DNA of 36,190 nucleotides from Deltaproteobacteria bacterium (GTDB lineage Bacteria > Desulfobacterota > GWC2-55-46), in contig JACRNO010000046.1 in NCBI GenBank assembly GCA_016234855.1, positions 1 to 36,190 on the forward strand. The letters run 5' to 3'. Every line of letters starts with the position of its first letter. The first letter of the stretch is position 1. The notes beneath the pieces were generated by a model that saw nothing but the letters and a program-made list of their open reading frames with translations, was not told the DNA's origin and did not search any database. Below, in pieces: positions 24,155 to 32,365 of the stretch. A program made the position numbers and the translations under genes.

Positions 24155-25264
24155 TCAGTGCGCCCCAGCCATCTTTTTGTTATAAAAAGGCAGAGTTGCG
24201 GTCTGCGCCTGCACCGGCCTGTTCCTTATGACGACGGCCAGCCCGGCCGTGTCTTTTATACCCGCGTCGATAAAACCCATGCCGATGCCGATGCGCAGCG
24301 ACGGCGACATGGTGCCGCTCGTTACCGCCCCGGCTTTGGCGCCGTTGACTGTGATATCATAACCCTGGCGCGGCACACCCGGCCCGGTGAGGGTGAACGC
24401 TATTAGTCGCTTCTTAAGCCCTCCGTTGGGCCCCTTCTGACTGACAAGCGCATCTTTGCCGACGAACTCCGGCTTGTCAAGCCTGACGTACCTGTCGAGA
24501 CCGGCCTCAAGCGGGGTGATATCGTCTCCCAGCTCATGGCCGTAGAGCGAGTACCCCATCTCAAGGCGCAGAGTATCGCGCGCCGCAAGCCCGACCGCGA
24601 AGATGCCGCAGCGCCTGCCGGCTTCCATAAGGGCCTGCCAGACGGTGACGGCCTCATCCGGCTCGCAGTATATCTCAAAACCGTCCTCGCCCGTATAACC
24701 CGTCCTTGAAACGACGGCGTCGCAACCGGCAACCACTGCCATGACAAAGTGGAAGGGTTTTATCTTTGCCGGTTTTACGTCGATGAGACCGGCGATAACC
24801 TCGGCGGAGCGCGGCCCCTGAAGGGCAATCTGAGCGTATGCCGAACTTACGTCCTCGACGGTAACGGTCGAGGGCCTTTGCTGTGCGTTTATCCAGTCGA
24901 ACGCCTTGGCGGTATTGGAGGCATTGACGCAAAATATGACGCGCTCGGAGTTGAAACGGTAGATGATGGTGTCATCGACAACGCCGCCGTCCGGCCTGCA
25001 AAGGAGCGTGTACTGGCACTGGCCGTCAACGACCCTGCCCGCGTCGTTGGTGGTTATCCGCTGGACGAATTCGAGGGCGCCCTTGCCATAGACCTCTATC
25101 TCGCCCATGTGGCTTACGTCAAAGAGCCCGCAGGCGGAACGCACCGCGAGATGCTCTTCTATCACGCCGCTGTACTGCACCGGCATCTGCCATCCTGCGA
25201 ACTCAACCATCCGCGCGCCGAGCGCGACGTGTGTATCGTATAGCGGCGTCTTCTTGACCTTCAA
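24155..25264 (-). CDS. gcvT: Glycine cleavage system T protein (aminomethyltransferase)
   Basis: This 369-aa tetrahydrofolate-dependent enzyme shows KKTPLYDTHVALGARMVEFAGWQMPVQY, DVSHMGEIEVYG, QCQYTLLCRPDGGVVDDTIIYR, RTGYTGEDGFEIYC and LAARDTLRLEMGYSLYGHEL. It is the first gene of gcvT-H-PA-PB. The only in-frame start giving the conserved N-terminus is TTG at 25264. The Shine-Dalgarno (GGAGG) is far upstream, with a strong 8-bp hairpin between it and the TTG. I found no glycine riboswitch in the leader. Confidence 0.96.
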   Translation of the reverse strand: MKVKKTPLYDTHVALGARMVEFAGWQMPVQYSGVIEEHLAVRSACGLFDVSHMGEIEVYGKGALEFVQRITTNDAGRVVDGQCQYTLLCRPDGGVVDDTIIYRFNSERVIFCVNASNTAKAFDWINAQQRPSTVTVEDVSSAYAQIALQGPRSAEVIAGLIDVKPAKIKPFHFVMAVVAGCDAVVSRTGYTGEDGFEIYCEPDEAVTVWQALMEAGRRCGIFAVGLAARDTLRLEMGYSLYGHELGDDITPLEAGLDRYVRLDKPEFVGKDALVSQKGPNGGLKKRLIAFTLTGPGVPRQGYDITVNGAKAGAVTSGTMSPSLRIGIGMGFIDAGIKDTAGLAVVIRNRPVQAQTATLPFYNKKMAGAH

Positions 25265-25272
25265 TATTGTGC

Positions 25273-25299
25273 GCCGCCGCGTTGCGGCGGCTGCCTCCG
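25273..25299 (-). promoter_or_regulatory. Hairpin between Shine-Dalgarno and TTG start of gcvT
   Basis: On the minus strand GGAGG-CA-GCCGCCGC-AAC-GCGGCGGC-GCACAATA-TTG. Linear SD-to-start distance is 29 nt, but folding the stem brings it to about 10. It could be a structural spacer for initiation or a regulatory switch. Confidence 0.6.
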
Positions 25300-25408
25300 T
25301 TTATGATTTACCCGGCGTGAATCCACGAGCGGACAGATGCAAATTGACGGGCGTCCTTAAGATACCGGCCGCAGCGGGTTGGATGACCTGTCAGCTTTGC
25401 TTTTTGAA

Positions 25409-25436
25409 TTATTACCAAACGGGATAAAAATGTCAA
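25409..25436 (-). promoter_or_regulatory. Sigma-70-type promoter of the gcv operon
   Basis: TTGACA (25436-25431), 16 nt, TAATAA(T) (25414-25409) on the minus strand. It predicts a ~137-nt leader. The 345-bp gap between yibQ and gcvT otherwise contains no supported gene; the 79-aa plus-strand ORF there has no family features. Confidence 0.78.
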
Positions 25437-25609
25437 AGAAAAAAAACGAGATGGGGAAGTTTTTTTTGAGGGGTCGAGGGGCGTTTCAAGCGGACGCGGG
25501 CGCGGCGCTCAGGCGAACGCCTCTTGCGCGCCTCGCCCTGCGGCTTGTCCATATCAAGGCGGCCTTGAGCTTGAGACTGAACGTCCATGTAAAGCAATGG
25601 CCTGCCCGT

Positions 25610-26494
25610 CTACTTTAGCAGAACCGAGAGCCTGACCACCTCGACGCCGTCAATCGTTGAGACGGACTCTTGCAAGGCCTTTATCGTCTCAGGGTATGGA
25701 TGGCCTATGGCTATGGCGCTGCCGCGCTTCCTTGCAAGGCGCACGGCCTCGGCTATGCGCGCCTTTATCTTCACCACGTCCCGCTCGTTGTCCAGGAAGA
25801 CGTCCCTGTCGGACGTGGCAACGCCCATCTCGCGGGCAATGCCTGATGCGACCGAGTTCGGGGTCGTGCGGCTGTCAAGGAAGAAGAGCCTCTTCTTCTT
25901 TGCCACCGCAAGCACCTCGCGCATAAGCGGGCCGTCCTCGGTGAACTTCGAGCCCATGTGGTTGTTCATCCCGATGGCGTAAGGCACTGCCTTGATATCG
26001 CCGTCCATCTGCCCCCTGACCTCATCCGGCGTCATGGCGGTCCACAGGGCGCCCTTGCCCGGGTCGTTCTCGTCGGACTTCGGCTCCATGGGCAGGTGCA
26101 GGATAACCTCCATCCCCCTTTTATGCGCCCTGACAGCGGTATCCGTTGAATGGACAAGGTGCGGCAGCACCGCTATGGTTATGGGCACGCCCATATCGGA
26201 AAGCTCGTCGAGCTTTCTCAGATCCTGGCCCATGTCGTCTATGACTATGGCGAGCCTCGGCAGGCCGGCCAACGGCGCGACGGCAACCGGCGGCACAGGG
26301 GTCGTAACCGGCGGCGCAGGCGGCACAACAACCGGTGGCGGCCGATGGATGATAGGCGGCGGCACAACCGGGCCAGGGGCCGGAGCGGGCCTGCGGTAGT
26401 TAAAAAAGGCAATGACCACCGCAGCCCCGATTATCAGACCGATGGCCCACAGTACCCATGCGGGCATCCCTTTGCCGCGTCTTTTCCTTGCCAT
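25610..26494 (-). CDS. Divergent polysaccharide deacetylase family protein (YibQ-like)
   Basis: ATG 26494 (MARKRRGKGMPAWVLWAIGLIIGAAVVIAFF, 294 aa) is chosen because the ORF-track start falls inside a GTCATTCCCG repeat. One N-terminal TM helix is followed by a Pro/Val-rich linker (VPPPIIHRPPPVVVPPAPP). The periplasmic domain of the divergent polysaccharide deacetylase family then follows: LAIVIDDMGQDLRKLDEL, ITIAVLPHLVHSTDTA, MEVILHLPMEPK, IGMNNHMGSKFTED, FFLDSRTTPNSVA and AIAIGHPYPETIKAL. These carry the metal-binding Asp/His set. It may act on cell-wall or surface glycans near the envC/ctpA set; the substrate is unknown. Confidence 0.88.
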   Translation of the reverse strand: MARKRRGKGMPAWVLWAIGLIIGAAVVIAFFNYRRPAPAPGPVVPPPIIHRPPPVVVPPAPPVTTPVPPVAVAPLAGLPRLAIVIDDMGQDLRKLDELSDMGVPITIAVLPHLVHSTDTAVRAHKRGMEVILHLPMEPKSDENDPGKGALWTAMTPDEVRGQMDGDIKAVPYAIGMNNHMGSKFTEDGPLMREVLAVAKKKRLFFLDSRTTPNSVASGIAREMGVATSDRDVFLDNERDVVKIKARIAEAVRLARKRGSAIAIGHPYPETIKALQESVSTIDGVEVVRLSVLLK

Positions 26495-26536
26495 AACCCT
26501 CTTATTTTTCAGCAGATTACTGGAAAAATCCCAAAA

Positions 26537-26618
26537 CGTCATTCCCGAGGTCTTTGTCGGGAATCCAGTCTACGTACAATCAACGGCTTATGGATTCCCG
26601 CTTTCGCGGGAATAACGA
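26537..26618. repeat. GTCATTCCCG inverted repeat overlapping the yibQ leader
   Basis: CGTCATTCCCGAGGTCTTTG ... GGATTCCCGCTTTCGCGGGA. It lies 42 nt upstream of the yibQ start. Confidence 0.75.
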
Positions 26619-26663
26619 TTTAAGGCGGCAGCGCCGAATTTTTCAGCAGCCTGTTAGTCAATC

Positions 26664-26695
26664 AAAATCCCCTGCGGCGCGCCGCAGGGGATTTT
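26664..26695. terminator. Perfect 32-bp palindrome, terminator-like
   Basis: AAAATCCCCTGCGGCG followed immediately by its exact reverse complement. It lies in the 451-bp gap between the hemerythrin gene and yibQ. It could end hemerythrin transcripts; with no loop it may instead extrude as a cruciform. Confidence 0.65.
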
Positions 26696-26738
26696 ACGAT
26701 ACGATTCTCGTTCCCAAGCAGAGCTTGGGAACGAGAGG

Positions 26739-26805
26739 ATATCAGGCCTGAAGGCCTGAGCTGCGGATATACGTCATTCCCGCATGTCTCCTGGCGGGAA
26801 TCCAG
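26739..26805. repeat. Composite repeat copy 2 (CAGGCCTG palindrome joined to GTCATTCCCG repeat)
   Basis: ATATCAGGCCTGAAGGCCTG then ATATACGTCATTCCCGC and GGCGGGAATCCAG, matching 18890-18956 almost base for base. It is followed to ~26900 by a second inverted segment (GTCCCCGAATGTTTTAGGCC ... ACATTCGGGGAC). Confidence 0.8.
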
Positions 26806-26945
26806 TTTTCCGGTGTTGCGTATGCGATATGGATTCGTCCCCGAATGTTTTAGGCCCCGACTTAGACATTCGGGGACGGACTAATACATCGGGAATGACG
26901 GTGTTAATCAGAGTTTCCTTAACAAAGACGCGCACGGCCGCCCTC

Positions 26946-27353
26946 TCAGACAATCCCCCTGTCTTTGAAGAACTGTCCGTACTTTTTATCGGTCACGAGG
27001 ATATGGTTTATGAGCCAGTCCTTGAGAAAGTTCATGGTCTCTATGGTTATGGTGTTGTCCCCGGCATCGTGCTTGCCCTTGAGTTCGACGACCTTCGCCA
27101 CCAGCCTCTCATGCTCGACCTTATGGGCGGAGTAATCAGGATAGCTGAACGTGGTCATCTGGCGCTCCTCGTCGGCAAAGTGCATCCGCGTGTAATCGAG
27201 AAGTCCCTTGAGGGTATCTCCGAGGACCTCGCGCCCCTTTGCCGCGCGCATGGCGTCGTGCAGGTCGTTTATAAGGTCGACGAGTCTCTTGTGCTGGGTG
27301 TCAAACATATAAACACCGACGCTGTACTTGTCGCTCCAGTTAAACAGCGGCAT
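26946..27353 (-). CDS. Bacteriohemerythrin
   Basis: This 135-aa single-domain hemerythrin is MPLFNWSDKYSVGVYMFDTQHKRLVDLINDLHDAM. The di-iron ligands lie in FDTQHKRL, MHFADEE, HKVEHERL and INHILVTDKKYGQFF. It binds O2 reversibly at a non-haem di-iron site, for oxygen sensing, storage or detoxification, which fits an organism with oxygen-sensitive Fe-S enzymes such as class I fumarase. It stands alone on the minus strand, with repeats downstream. Confidence 0.95.
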   Translation of the reverse strand: MPLFNWSDKYSVGVYMFDTQHKRLVDLINDLHDAMRAAKGREVLGDTLKGLLDYTRMHFADEERQMTTFSYPDYSAHKVEHERLVAKVVELKGKHDAGDNTITIETMNFLKDWLINHILVTDKKYGQFFKDRGIV

Positions 27354-27506
27354 TGTCTGCTCTCCTCATTATCAATTCTAATCGCGCGGCACACGGCCAT
27401 CGCGCACGGTTTACAGGCATGGATGCGGACAGACATCGGCTCCAATCCCGCCGTTCATAACCGTCGTCTCAGGCCCTTCTACACGCGCACGGGCCAGGCG
27501 CGCTAA

Positions 27507-28826
27507 TCAGGCGGCCTTCCTGGAGATGGCCTGGAATATATACCAGCTCTTGAGGTACTCAAGGGCGCGGTTCAACTGGATATCCTCGCCGTTCTGCCCT
27601 GTTTCGACGGAGACGCTCCTGCCCGGTTTCTCGTCCTTGACAGCCGTCTTGTCGGCCTTGTCCGAACCGTCCTCAGCCGCGAGGTGCCCGTCGAGGTCCT
27701 TCTCCTTCATGTGCGACTTGGTCACGTCGCCGACGATGATATCCGGCTCTATGCCCTTTGCCTGAATGGAGCGGCCCGAAGGGGTATAGTACTTCGACGT
27801 GGTGAGCCTGAGCGCTCCACCGTCCGGCAGCGGCATGACGGTCTGGACCGAACCCTTGCCGAAACTCGGCGTGCCCAATATGGCCGCCCTCTTGTGGTCC
27901 TGGAGCGCGCCCGCGACTATCTCGGATGCGCTCGCGCTGCCGCTGTTGACGAGGACTATCATGGGATAATCAGGCTGGTGCTTGACCCCGTCCGCGTTAA
28001 ATGTCATGTCCTGACCGGCCACCCTGCCCTTTGTGGAGACTATCAGCCCCTTGTCTATAAAGACGTTGGAGACCGAGACCGCCTCGGCAAGCAGGCCGCC
28101 GGGGTTGTTGCGCAGATCCAGCACAAGCCCCTTCAGCTGACCTTCCTTCGGGGTAAGTTCGGCAAGGGCCTTTTCAAGGTCGATCGTCGTATTCTCCTGG
28201 AACTGGGTTATCTTTACGTAACCGAAACCGTCCTCAAGGGCCTTTGACTTGACGCTCTTGACCTTTATGACGTCGCGGGTAAGGGTAAACGGCTTTGGTT
28301 CGTCAAAGGAGTCGCGCATTATATGTATGGTCACCTGCGTGCCCTTCTGCCCCCTCATCTGGCCCACGGCCTCGGTGATGGTCATATCTTTCGTATACTT
28401 CTCGTTTATCTTGATTATCCTGTCGCCTGCAAGCAGTCCCGCCTTTGACGCCGGGGTGTCGTCTATCGGGGCGACGACCATGAGCACCCCCTCCTTCATG
28501 CTTATCTCTATGCCTATGCCGCCGAATACGCCCCTTGTATCGACCTGCATCTCCGCGTACTCCTGCGGCGTCATGAAACTCGAATGCGGGTCAAGCCCCT
28601 TGACCATGCCCTTTATCGCGTTATCGATAAGGGTCTTGGTCTCCACCGGCTCGGCGTAATTATCCTGCACCATGGCCAACACGTCCGCGAAGCTCCTCAG
28701 GCTTTCGTAGGTCTCGTTCGGGACCGCCACCACCCTGCGCGAGGCTCCGAATGAAACGGCCAGCACCACCGCCACAACTATCATGACCCCGCCTGCGAAC
28801 CTGAGACCGAAAAATCGCTTTATCAT
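27507..28826 (-). CDS. ctpA: C-terminal processing protease, S41 family
   Basis: This 439-aa periplasmic or membrane-anchored serine protease has an N-terminal signal/TM helix (FAGGVMIVVAVVLAVSFGAS), a PDZ domain (GGIGIEISMKEGVLMVVAPIDDTPASKAGLLAGDRIIKIN), and the catalytic domain with LVLDLRNNPGGLL, NSGSASASEIVAGAL (nucleophile Ser) and GTPSFGKGSVQ (catalytic Lys). The C-terminus has a charged linker (EKDLDGHLAAEDGSDKADK). It is the last gene of ftsE-ftsX-envC-ctpA. CtpA-type proteases degrade or mature peptidoglycan hydrolases, which links it to EnvC. Confidence 0.95.
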   Translation of the reverse strand: MIKRFFGLRFAGGVMIVVAVVLAVSFGASRRVVAVPNETYESLRSFADVLAMVQDNYAEPVETKTLIDNAIKGMVKGLDPHSSFMTPQEYAEMQVDTRGVFGGIGIEISMKEGVLMVVAPIDDTPASKAGLLAGDRIIKINEKYTKDMTITEAVGQMRGQKGTQVTIHIMRDSFDEPKPFTLTRDVIKVKSVKSKALEDGFGYVKITQFQENTTIDLEKALAELTPKEGQLKGLVLDLRNNPGGLLAEAVSVSNVFIDKGLIVSTKGRVAGQDMTFNADGVKHQPDYPMIVLVNSGSASASEIVAGALQDHKRAAILGTPSFGKGSVQTVMPLPDGGALRLTTSKYYTPSGRSIQAKGIEPDIIVGDVTKSHMKEKDLDGHLAAEDGSDKADKTAVKDEKPGRSVSVETGQNGEDIQLNRALEYLKSWYIFQAISRKAA

Positions 28827-28906
28827 CTAACGTCTCCTCCGTGCCGACATGCTGAAGAATGTAATCATCTCCGCGTTATACTTATTGATGTGCCGCCCCA
28901 CCGCCC

Positions 28907-30070
28907 TTACTTCGCCCTTGCAACGAACCATGCCTCCGGGTCCCTCGGCACCCCCTTCTGTCGTATCTCAAAATAAAGCCCGGGCAAGCCGGTCGGCCCG
29001 CTGTCGCCTACAAGCGCCACGGTCTCGCCAACGGCCGCCTCCGCGCCCTTATCCTTCAATATCCTGGAGAGCTGGGCAAAGAGCGTATAATAGCCGCCCC
29101 CGTGGTCTATAATCATCACCTGACCGTAACCGCGAAGCCAGCCGACATACGCAACCTTGCCCGGGTAGACGTTCTTGACGGGTACGCCAAGCTCAGATTC
29201 AATTATTATACCATTATTGAAGACCTCGGTGTTATATTTCTGATTCCTGACCTTCCCGTACCTTGAGGAGACCATGCCGGCCACCGGCATATCGAGCCGT
29301 CCCTTCATTGAGGCGAACCCGTCGAGGCCCGCGGCCTGCGTCTCACCGGTTCGGAGCCTGGCTATCAAATCCGTAAGCTCGGCCGCGGCCTCGGTAAGCT
29401 CCTTTACGACCTTGAGCCTGCGCCTCTTCTCGTTCTTAACGCCGGCCAGCAGCGCCGTCTTCTTTTTCTTAAGCGACTCGGCCTCGGCCTTCTTCGTCAA
29501 CGCCTCGGCGGCCGCCGCGTTCATCTGGACGCCAAGGGAGGCCAGGCGCGCCTTTTCCGCATCAAGACCGTTGAGATTCCTCTCATAACCGTCGATAAGG
29601 CTGGCGTCCGAATCCATGATCAGCGTAAGGTACTTATGCCGCCTCCCGAGCTCTCCCATCGTATCGGCGGTAAAGACGGCCGCAAGCGCGGTCCCCTTCC
29701 TTATCTTATACATCGCCCGCACCCGGCGGCTGAGCCTTCCGGCCAGGACCTTCTTCTCATCCTCAAGCGCGGCTATGGCCGAGGCGGTCTCGCGCGATTT
29801 GCCATCGAGCTCGGCCTTTGCCTTCCGGGCCGTCTCAAGGGCCTGCCTCTTCGCGGCAATACCCTTGTTGATATCGTCAAGCGCGTCGAGTATGGAGACC
29901 TCGCGCTCCGTAGCCGCGCCAATGGCCTTCTTCTCCTCGCGAATCTTCCGCGTTACGTCCTCAAGCCTCTTCTCCTTCCTTATCGTCTCCCTCGACTGCG
30001 CGGCCGCAACCGGCTGGCCTGACGCCAGAAAGACAAAGGCGGTTACAAAAGGGACGATGGCCTTCAACAT
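28907..30070 (-). CDS. envC: EnvC-like murein hydrolase activator (degenerate LytM domain)
   Basis: ATG 30070 (MLKAIVPFVTAFVFLASGQPVAAAQS) gives a 387-aa protein with a signal peptide. The ORF-track start would run inside ftsX. A long coiled coil (about residues 25-250, rich in K/E/A) is followed by a LytM/M23 domain. In that domain the zinc ligands are replaced: the usual HxxxD region reads NNGIIIES and the final HxH reads GLYFEI. This is typical of EnvC-type activators that stimulate amidases rather than cut peptidoglycan. It overlaps the ftsX stop by seven nt, matching its recruitment by FtsEX. Confidence 0.92.
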   Translation of the reverse strand: MLKAIVPFVTAFVFLASGQPVAAAQSRETIRKEKRLEDVTRKIREEKKAIGAATEREVSILDALDDINKGIAAKRQALETARKAKAELDGKSRETASAIAALEDEKKVLAGRLSRRVRAMYKIRKGTALAAVFTADTMGELGRRHKYLTLIMDSDASLIDGYERNLNGLDAEKARLASLGVQMNAAAAEALTKKAEAESLKKKKTALLAGVKNEKRRRLKVVKELTEAAAELTDLIARLRTGETQAAGLDGFASMKGRLDMPVAGMVSSRYGKVRNQKYNTEVFNNGIIIESELGVPVKNVYPGKVAYVGWLRGYGQVMIIDHGGGYYTLFAQLSRILKDKGAEAAVGETVALVGDSGPTGLPGLYFEIRQKGVPRDPEAWFVARAK

Positions 30071-30966
30071 GACTTCAGGAACCTCGACGTTGAGAGCAGG
30101 CTGCCCGCGGCGCCGAGGACGATGCCGAAGGCGAAGACCGCGGCAACGGCCATCGTCCAGCTTACCGGCACGTCGACCACGAACCGGAGATAGACGGGCA
30201 TGCGGCTGAGGAGCGCCCAACGCCCGGCGTATATGATGAAGACTGCCAGAAGCCCGCCGATAAGCCCCTGTAGCACCCCCTCGACGAAGAACGGGAGTTT
30301 GATATAATTATCGGTCGCGCCAACGAGGCTCATTATCTCTATCTCGTCCTGCCTCGCGTAGACGGTAAGTCTGACCGTATTCGATACGATAAAGACGGTC
30401 ACGCCAACGAGGAAGATGCCCGCGCCAAAGGCGGCCACCTCGAAGAACCTCAGGAACGCGGCGAACTTCTCCACCCACTCCTGGCTGTACTGAACCTCCT
30501 CGGCCCAGTCCATCTTCTTGAACCGCTCCACCACGCCCGCGGCCTTCGCACCCTCCATATACTCCGGGTCGAGGCGCAGTTCAATCGAGGCGGGCAGCGC
30601 CCCTGCGTCCACGCCCGCAAGCACCGCCTCATGCCCCTTCATCCCGGCCTTGAGCTCGGCATAAGCGTCGTCTTTGGATATATACGCCACGCTCTTGATG
30701 CCCGGCACGGCAAGAGAAGCGCCCTTTATCCTCTCTATGGAGCCGGGCCCGCGCATGGCCGTATCTTTGATATAAACGACGATATGGGTGCGGTCGCCCC
30801 AGGTCGAGACCGCCGCATCAAGGTTGATAAAGACGAAGAGGAACTGGGCGAGGATGGCCAGCGAGAACCCCACGGTAAGCGCCGTGACCACGGTCGTAGC
30901 GAGGTTGTCCCTGACCGAGCCTGTTGCCGAGCCGAGCAGATGAACGATGTTTGAGCCTTTTGACAT
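30064..30966 (-). CDS. ftsX: Cell division protein FtsX
   Basis: ATG 30966 (MSKGSNIVHLLGSATGSVRDNLATTVVTALTVGFSLAILAQFLFVFINL, 300 aa) is chosen over a TTG 21 nt upstream. TM1 is at the N-terminus. An extracellular domain (~50-165) is followed by three TMs (FGAGIFLVGVTVFIVSN, GVLQGLIGGLLAVFIIYAG, MAVAAVFAFGIVLGAAGSL). The 'VRLTVYARQDEIEIMSLVGATDNYIKLPF' coupling segment is diagnostic. It works with FtsE to gate EnvC at the septum. It is separated from ftsE by 498 bp of repeats, which is unusual because the two are normally overlapping or adjacent. Confidence 0.95.
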   Translation of the reverse strand: MSKGSNIVHLLGSATGSVRDNLATTVVTALTVGFSLAILAQFLFVFINLDAAVSTWGDRTHIVVYIKDTAMRGPGSIERIKGASLAVPGIKSVAYISKDDAYAELKAGMKGHEAVLAGVDAGALPASIELRLDPEYMEGAKAAGVVERFKKMDWAEEVQYSQEWVEKFAAFLRFFEVAAFGAGIFLVGVTVFIVSNTVRLTVYARQDEIEIMSLVGATDNYIKLPFFVEGVLQGLIGGLLAVFIIYAGRWALLSRMPVYLRFVVDVPVSWTMAVAAVFAFGIVLGAAGSLLSTSRFLKSC

Positions 30967-31027
30967 ATCCTTATCAACCTTCCGCAACCACGGGATTGCT
31001 TCGCGGAGTTTATCCTGAGCGAAAAAC

Positions 31028-31464
31028 CGAGATTCCTCGCTACGCTCAGAATGACATAGCGAAGGACTCTGTTAGACTCTATTTGTCATTCCCGAGGTCT
31101 TAGTCCCCGACTAATACTTTCGGGGACGAATCCATACCACCCAAAGACACAAAAGACTGGATTCCCGCCAAAAACACGCGGGAATGACGTATATCTGTAG
31201 TTCAGGCCTTCCGGCCTGATACTGCGCGTCCAGCGCCCGTTATTCAGGGCAAATCCCCCGACCCACGCCAATGGGCGTGGGTGCCCCGCCCCCGTGTGCG
31301 CTCGTGTGCGCTAACGTTATGTCTTTGGCGCAACGTTATGTATTTGGCGCCTTTTTCAAAGGGGGAAGTTTAAGCCCTGAGCTACACAAGACGACGCACG
31401 TATAATCCAAACCGGCAGGTCTGAGTCTTCACAATAACGGGTTAAGGAATTAATCAGCGGTTCT
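31028..31464. repeat. Nested repeat block splitting ftsE from ftsX
   Basis: The 498-bp gap contains, in order, a half-copy of an inverted repeat (GAGATTCCTCGCTACGCTCA), a GTCATTCCCGAGG repeat starting at 31069, composite repeat copy 3 in reverse (31157-31222), a CCCACGCC-ATGGGCGTGGG hairpin (31262-31282), the 57-bp mini-element (31295-31351) inside a CCCCC/TTTTTCAAAGGGGG palindrome, and TTAAGCCCTGAGCTAC. No open reading frame is supported. Confidence 0.8.
31295..31351. mobile_element. 57-bp mini-element (copy 2)
   Basis: Starts TGTGCGCTCGTGTGCGCTAA and ends TTTGGCGCC. It differs from 12242-12297 at a handful of positions and one indel. It is flanked on the left by GCCCCC and on the right by TTTTTCAAAGGGGG; deleting it restores a CCCCC-TTTTTCAAA-GGGGG palindrome like those near 16446. 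Confidence 0.65.
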
Positions 31465-32121
31465 CTAACCTGAGACCACCCTGCCCTGTTCAAGCACAAT
31501 CGCCCTCTTCGCGAACCTGTCGATAAGACCCTGGTCGTGAGTGGCCACTACCACGGTGGTGCCTTTGTTGTTGACCTCTTTAAACAGCTCGATAGTCTCA
31601 AGGGACAGATGCGGGTCGAGGTTGCCCGTCGGCTCGTCGGCGAGTATGATGGCCGGTTCCTTGACAACGGCCCTGGCTATGGCCACGCGCTGCTGCTCGC
31701 CTCCTGAGAGGGTCTCGACCTTGAAGTTGGCCCTGTGCTGCAGCCTGACGTAGCTGAGCGCCCGCGCCACGCGCTTTTTCAGCTCGCCAGTCTCCACCCC
31801 CATGACGCGAAGCGCAAGGGCGACGTTGTCGAAGACGGTCTTGTCGTGCAGGAGCTTGAAGTCCTGAAAAACGAAGCCGATGCGCCTTCGCAGGTAAGGC
31901 ACATCGGAACGCGGTATCTTTATATAATTCCTGCCGTCTATTATGAGCTGACCGCCGGTGGGGGCTTCCGAACCGAACATGATATTGAGAAGGGTGCTCT
32001 TACCCGCGCCCGAAGGGCCGGTGATAAAGACGAACTCGCCCTTTGCCACCTTGAGCGTCACGTCATGGAGCGCCGTGCCGGCGCCCTCAAACGTCTTGTA
32101 GACATGGAATAATTGTATCAT
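31465..32121 (-). CDS. ftsE: Cell division ATP-binding protein FtsE
   Basis: ATG 32121 (MIQLFHVYKTFEGAGTALHDVTL, 218 aa) is chosen. The ORF-track ATG at 32199 lies in the -10 region of the promoter, so it cannot be the start of that transcript. ABC signatures are Walker A GPSGAGKST, the Q-loop FVFQDFKLLHD, LSGGEQQRVAIARA and Walker B AIILADEPTGNLD. It powers FtsX to activate EnvC. It is first in the ftsE-ftsX-envC-ctpA unit. Confidence 0.96.
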   Translation of the reverse strand: MIQLFHVYKTFEGAGTALHDVTLKVAKGEFVFITGPSGAGKSTLLNIMFGSEAPTGGQLIIDGRNYIKIPRSDVPYLRRRIGFVFQDFKLLHDKTVFDNVALALRVMGVETGELKKRVARALSYVRLQHRANFKVETLSGGEQQRVAIARAVVKEPAIILADEPTGNLDPHLSLETIELFKEVNNKGTTVVVATHDQGLIDRFAKRAIVLEQGRVVSG

Positions 32122-32197
32122 CACGCTCTGGGCCCGGCGTAGAGCCGGGAGACGGGGCCGGCCCCGGTAATCCGGAAAAACCGGCCTCGACCCTTTC

Positions 32198-32226
32198 ATT
32201 ATCCCAATTGCGATATTTCATGTCAA
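32198..32226 (-). promoter_or_regulatory. Sigma-70-type promoter of ftsE
   Basis: TTGACA (32226-32221), 17 nt, GATAAT (32203-32198) on the minus strand. It is close to consensus. It is divergent from the plus-strand promoter at 32250-32278. Confidence 0.82.
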
Positions 32227-32249
32227 ACGAAATCAGGGCAATCCTATCC

Positions 32250-32278
32250 TTGATTTTTAGGATTAACATGTATATCAT
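32250..32278 (+). promoter_or_regulatory. Sigma-70-type promoter of the GTPase/proline dehydrogenase pair
   Basis: TTGATT (32250-32255), 17 nt, TATCAT (32273-32278). The predicted transcript begins near 32285. Confidence 0.65.
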
Positions 32279-32365
32279 TTAAGTTCACCCGGCGGATACG
32301 CCTGAATGACCGCCCTGAATCCCGCTGACGTCTTGCGCGAGACAAACGCTCCACCACGAAGATTA

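Noticed and set aside
25265-25440. Glycine riboswitch in the gcvT leader
   Set aside because: Looked for the conserved tandem-aptamer core sequences and found none; only a hairpin between the Shine-Dalgarno and TTG is present.
25379-25618. 79-aa plus-strand ORF between yibQ and gcvT
   Set aside because: It covers the gcv promoter on the other strand, has no recognisable domain and overlaps the yibQ 3' end.
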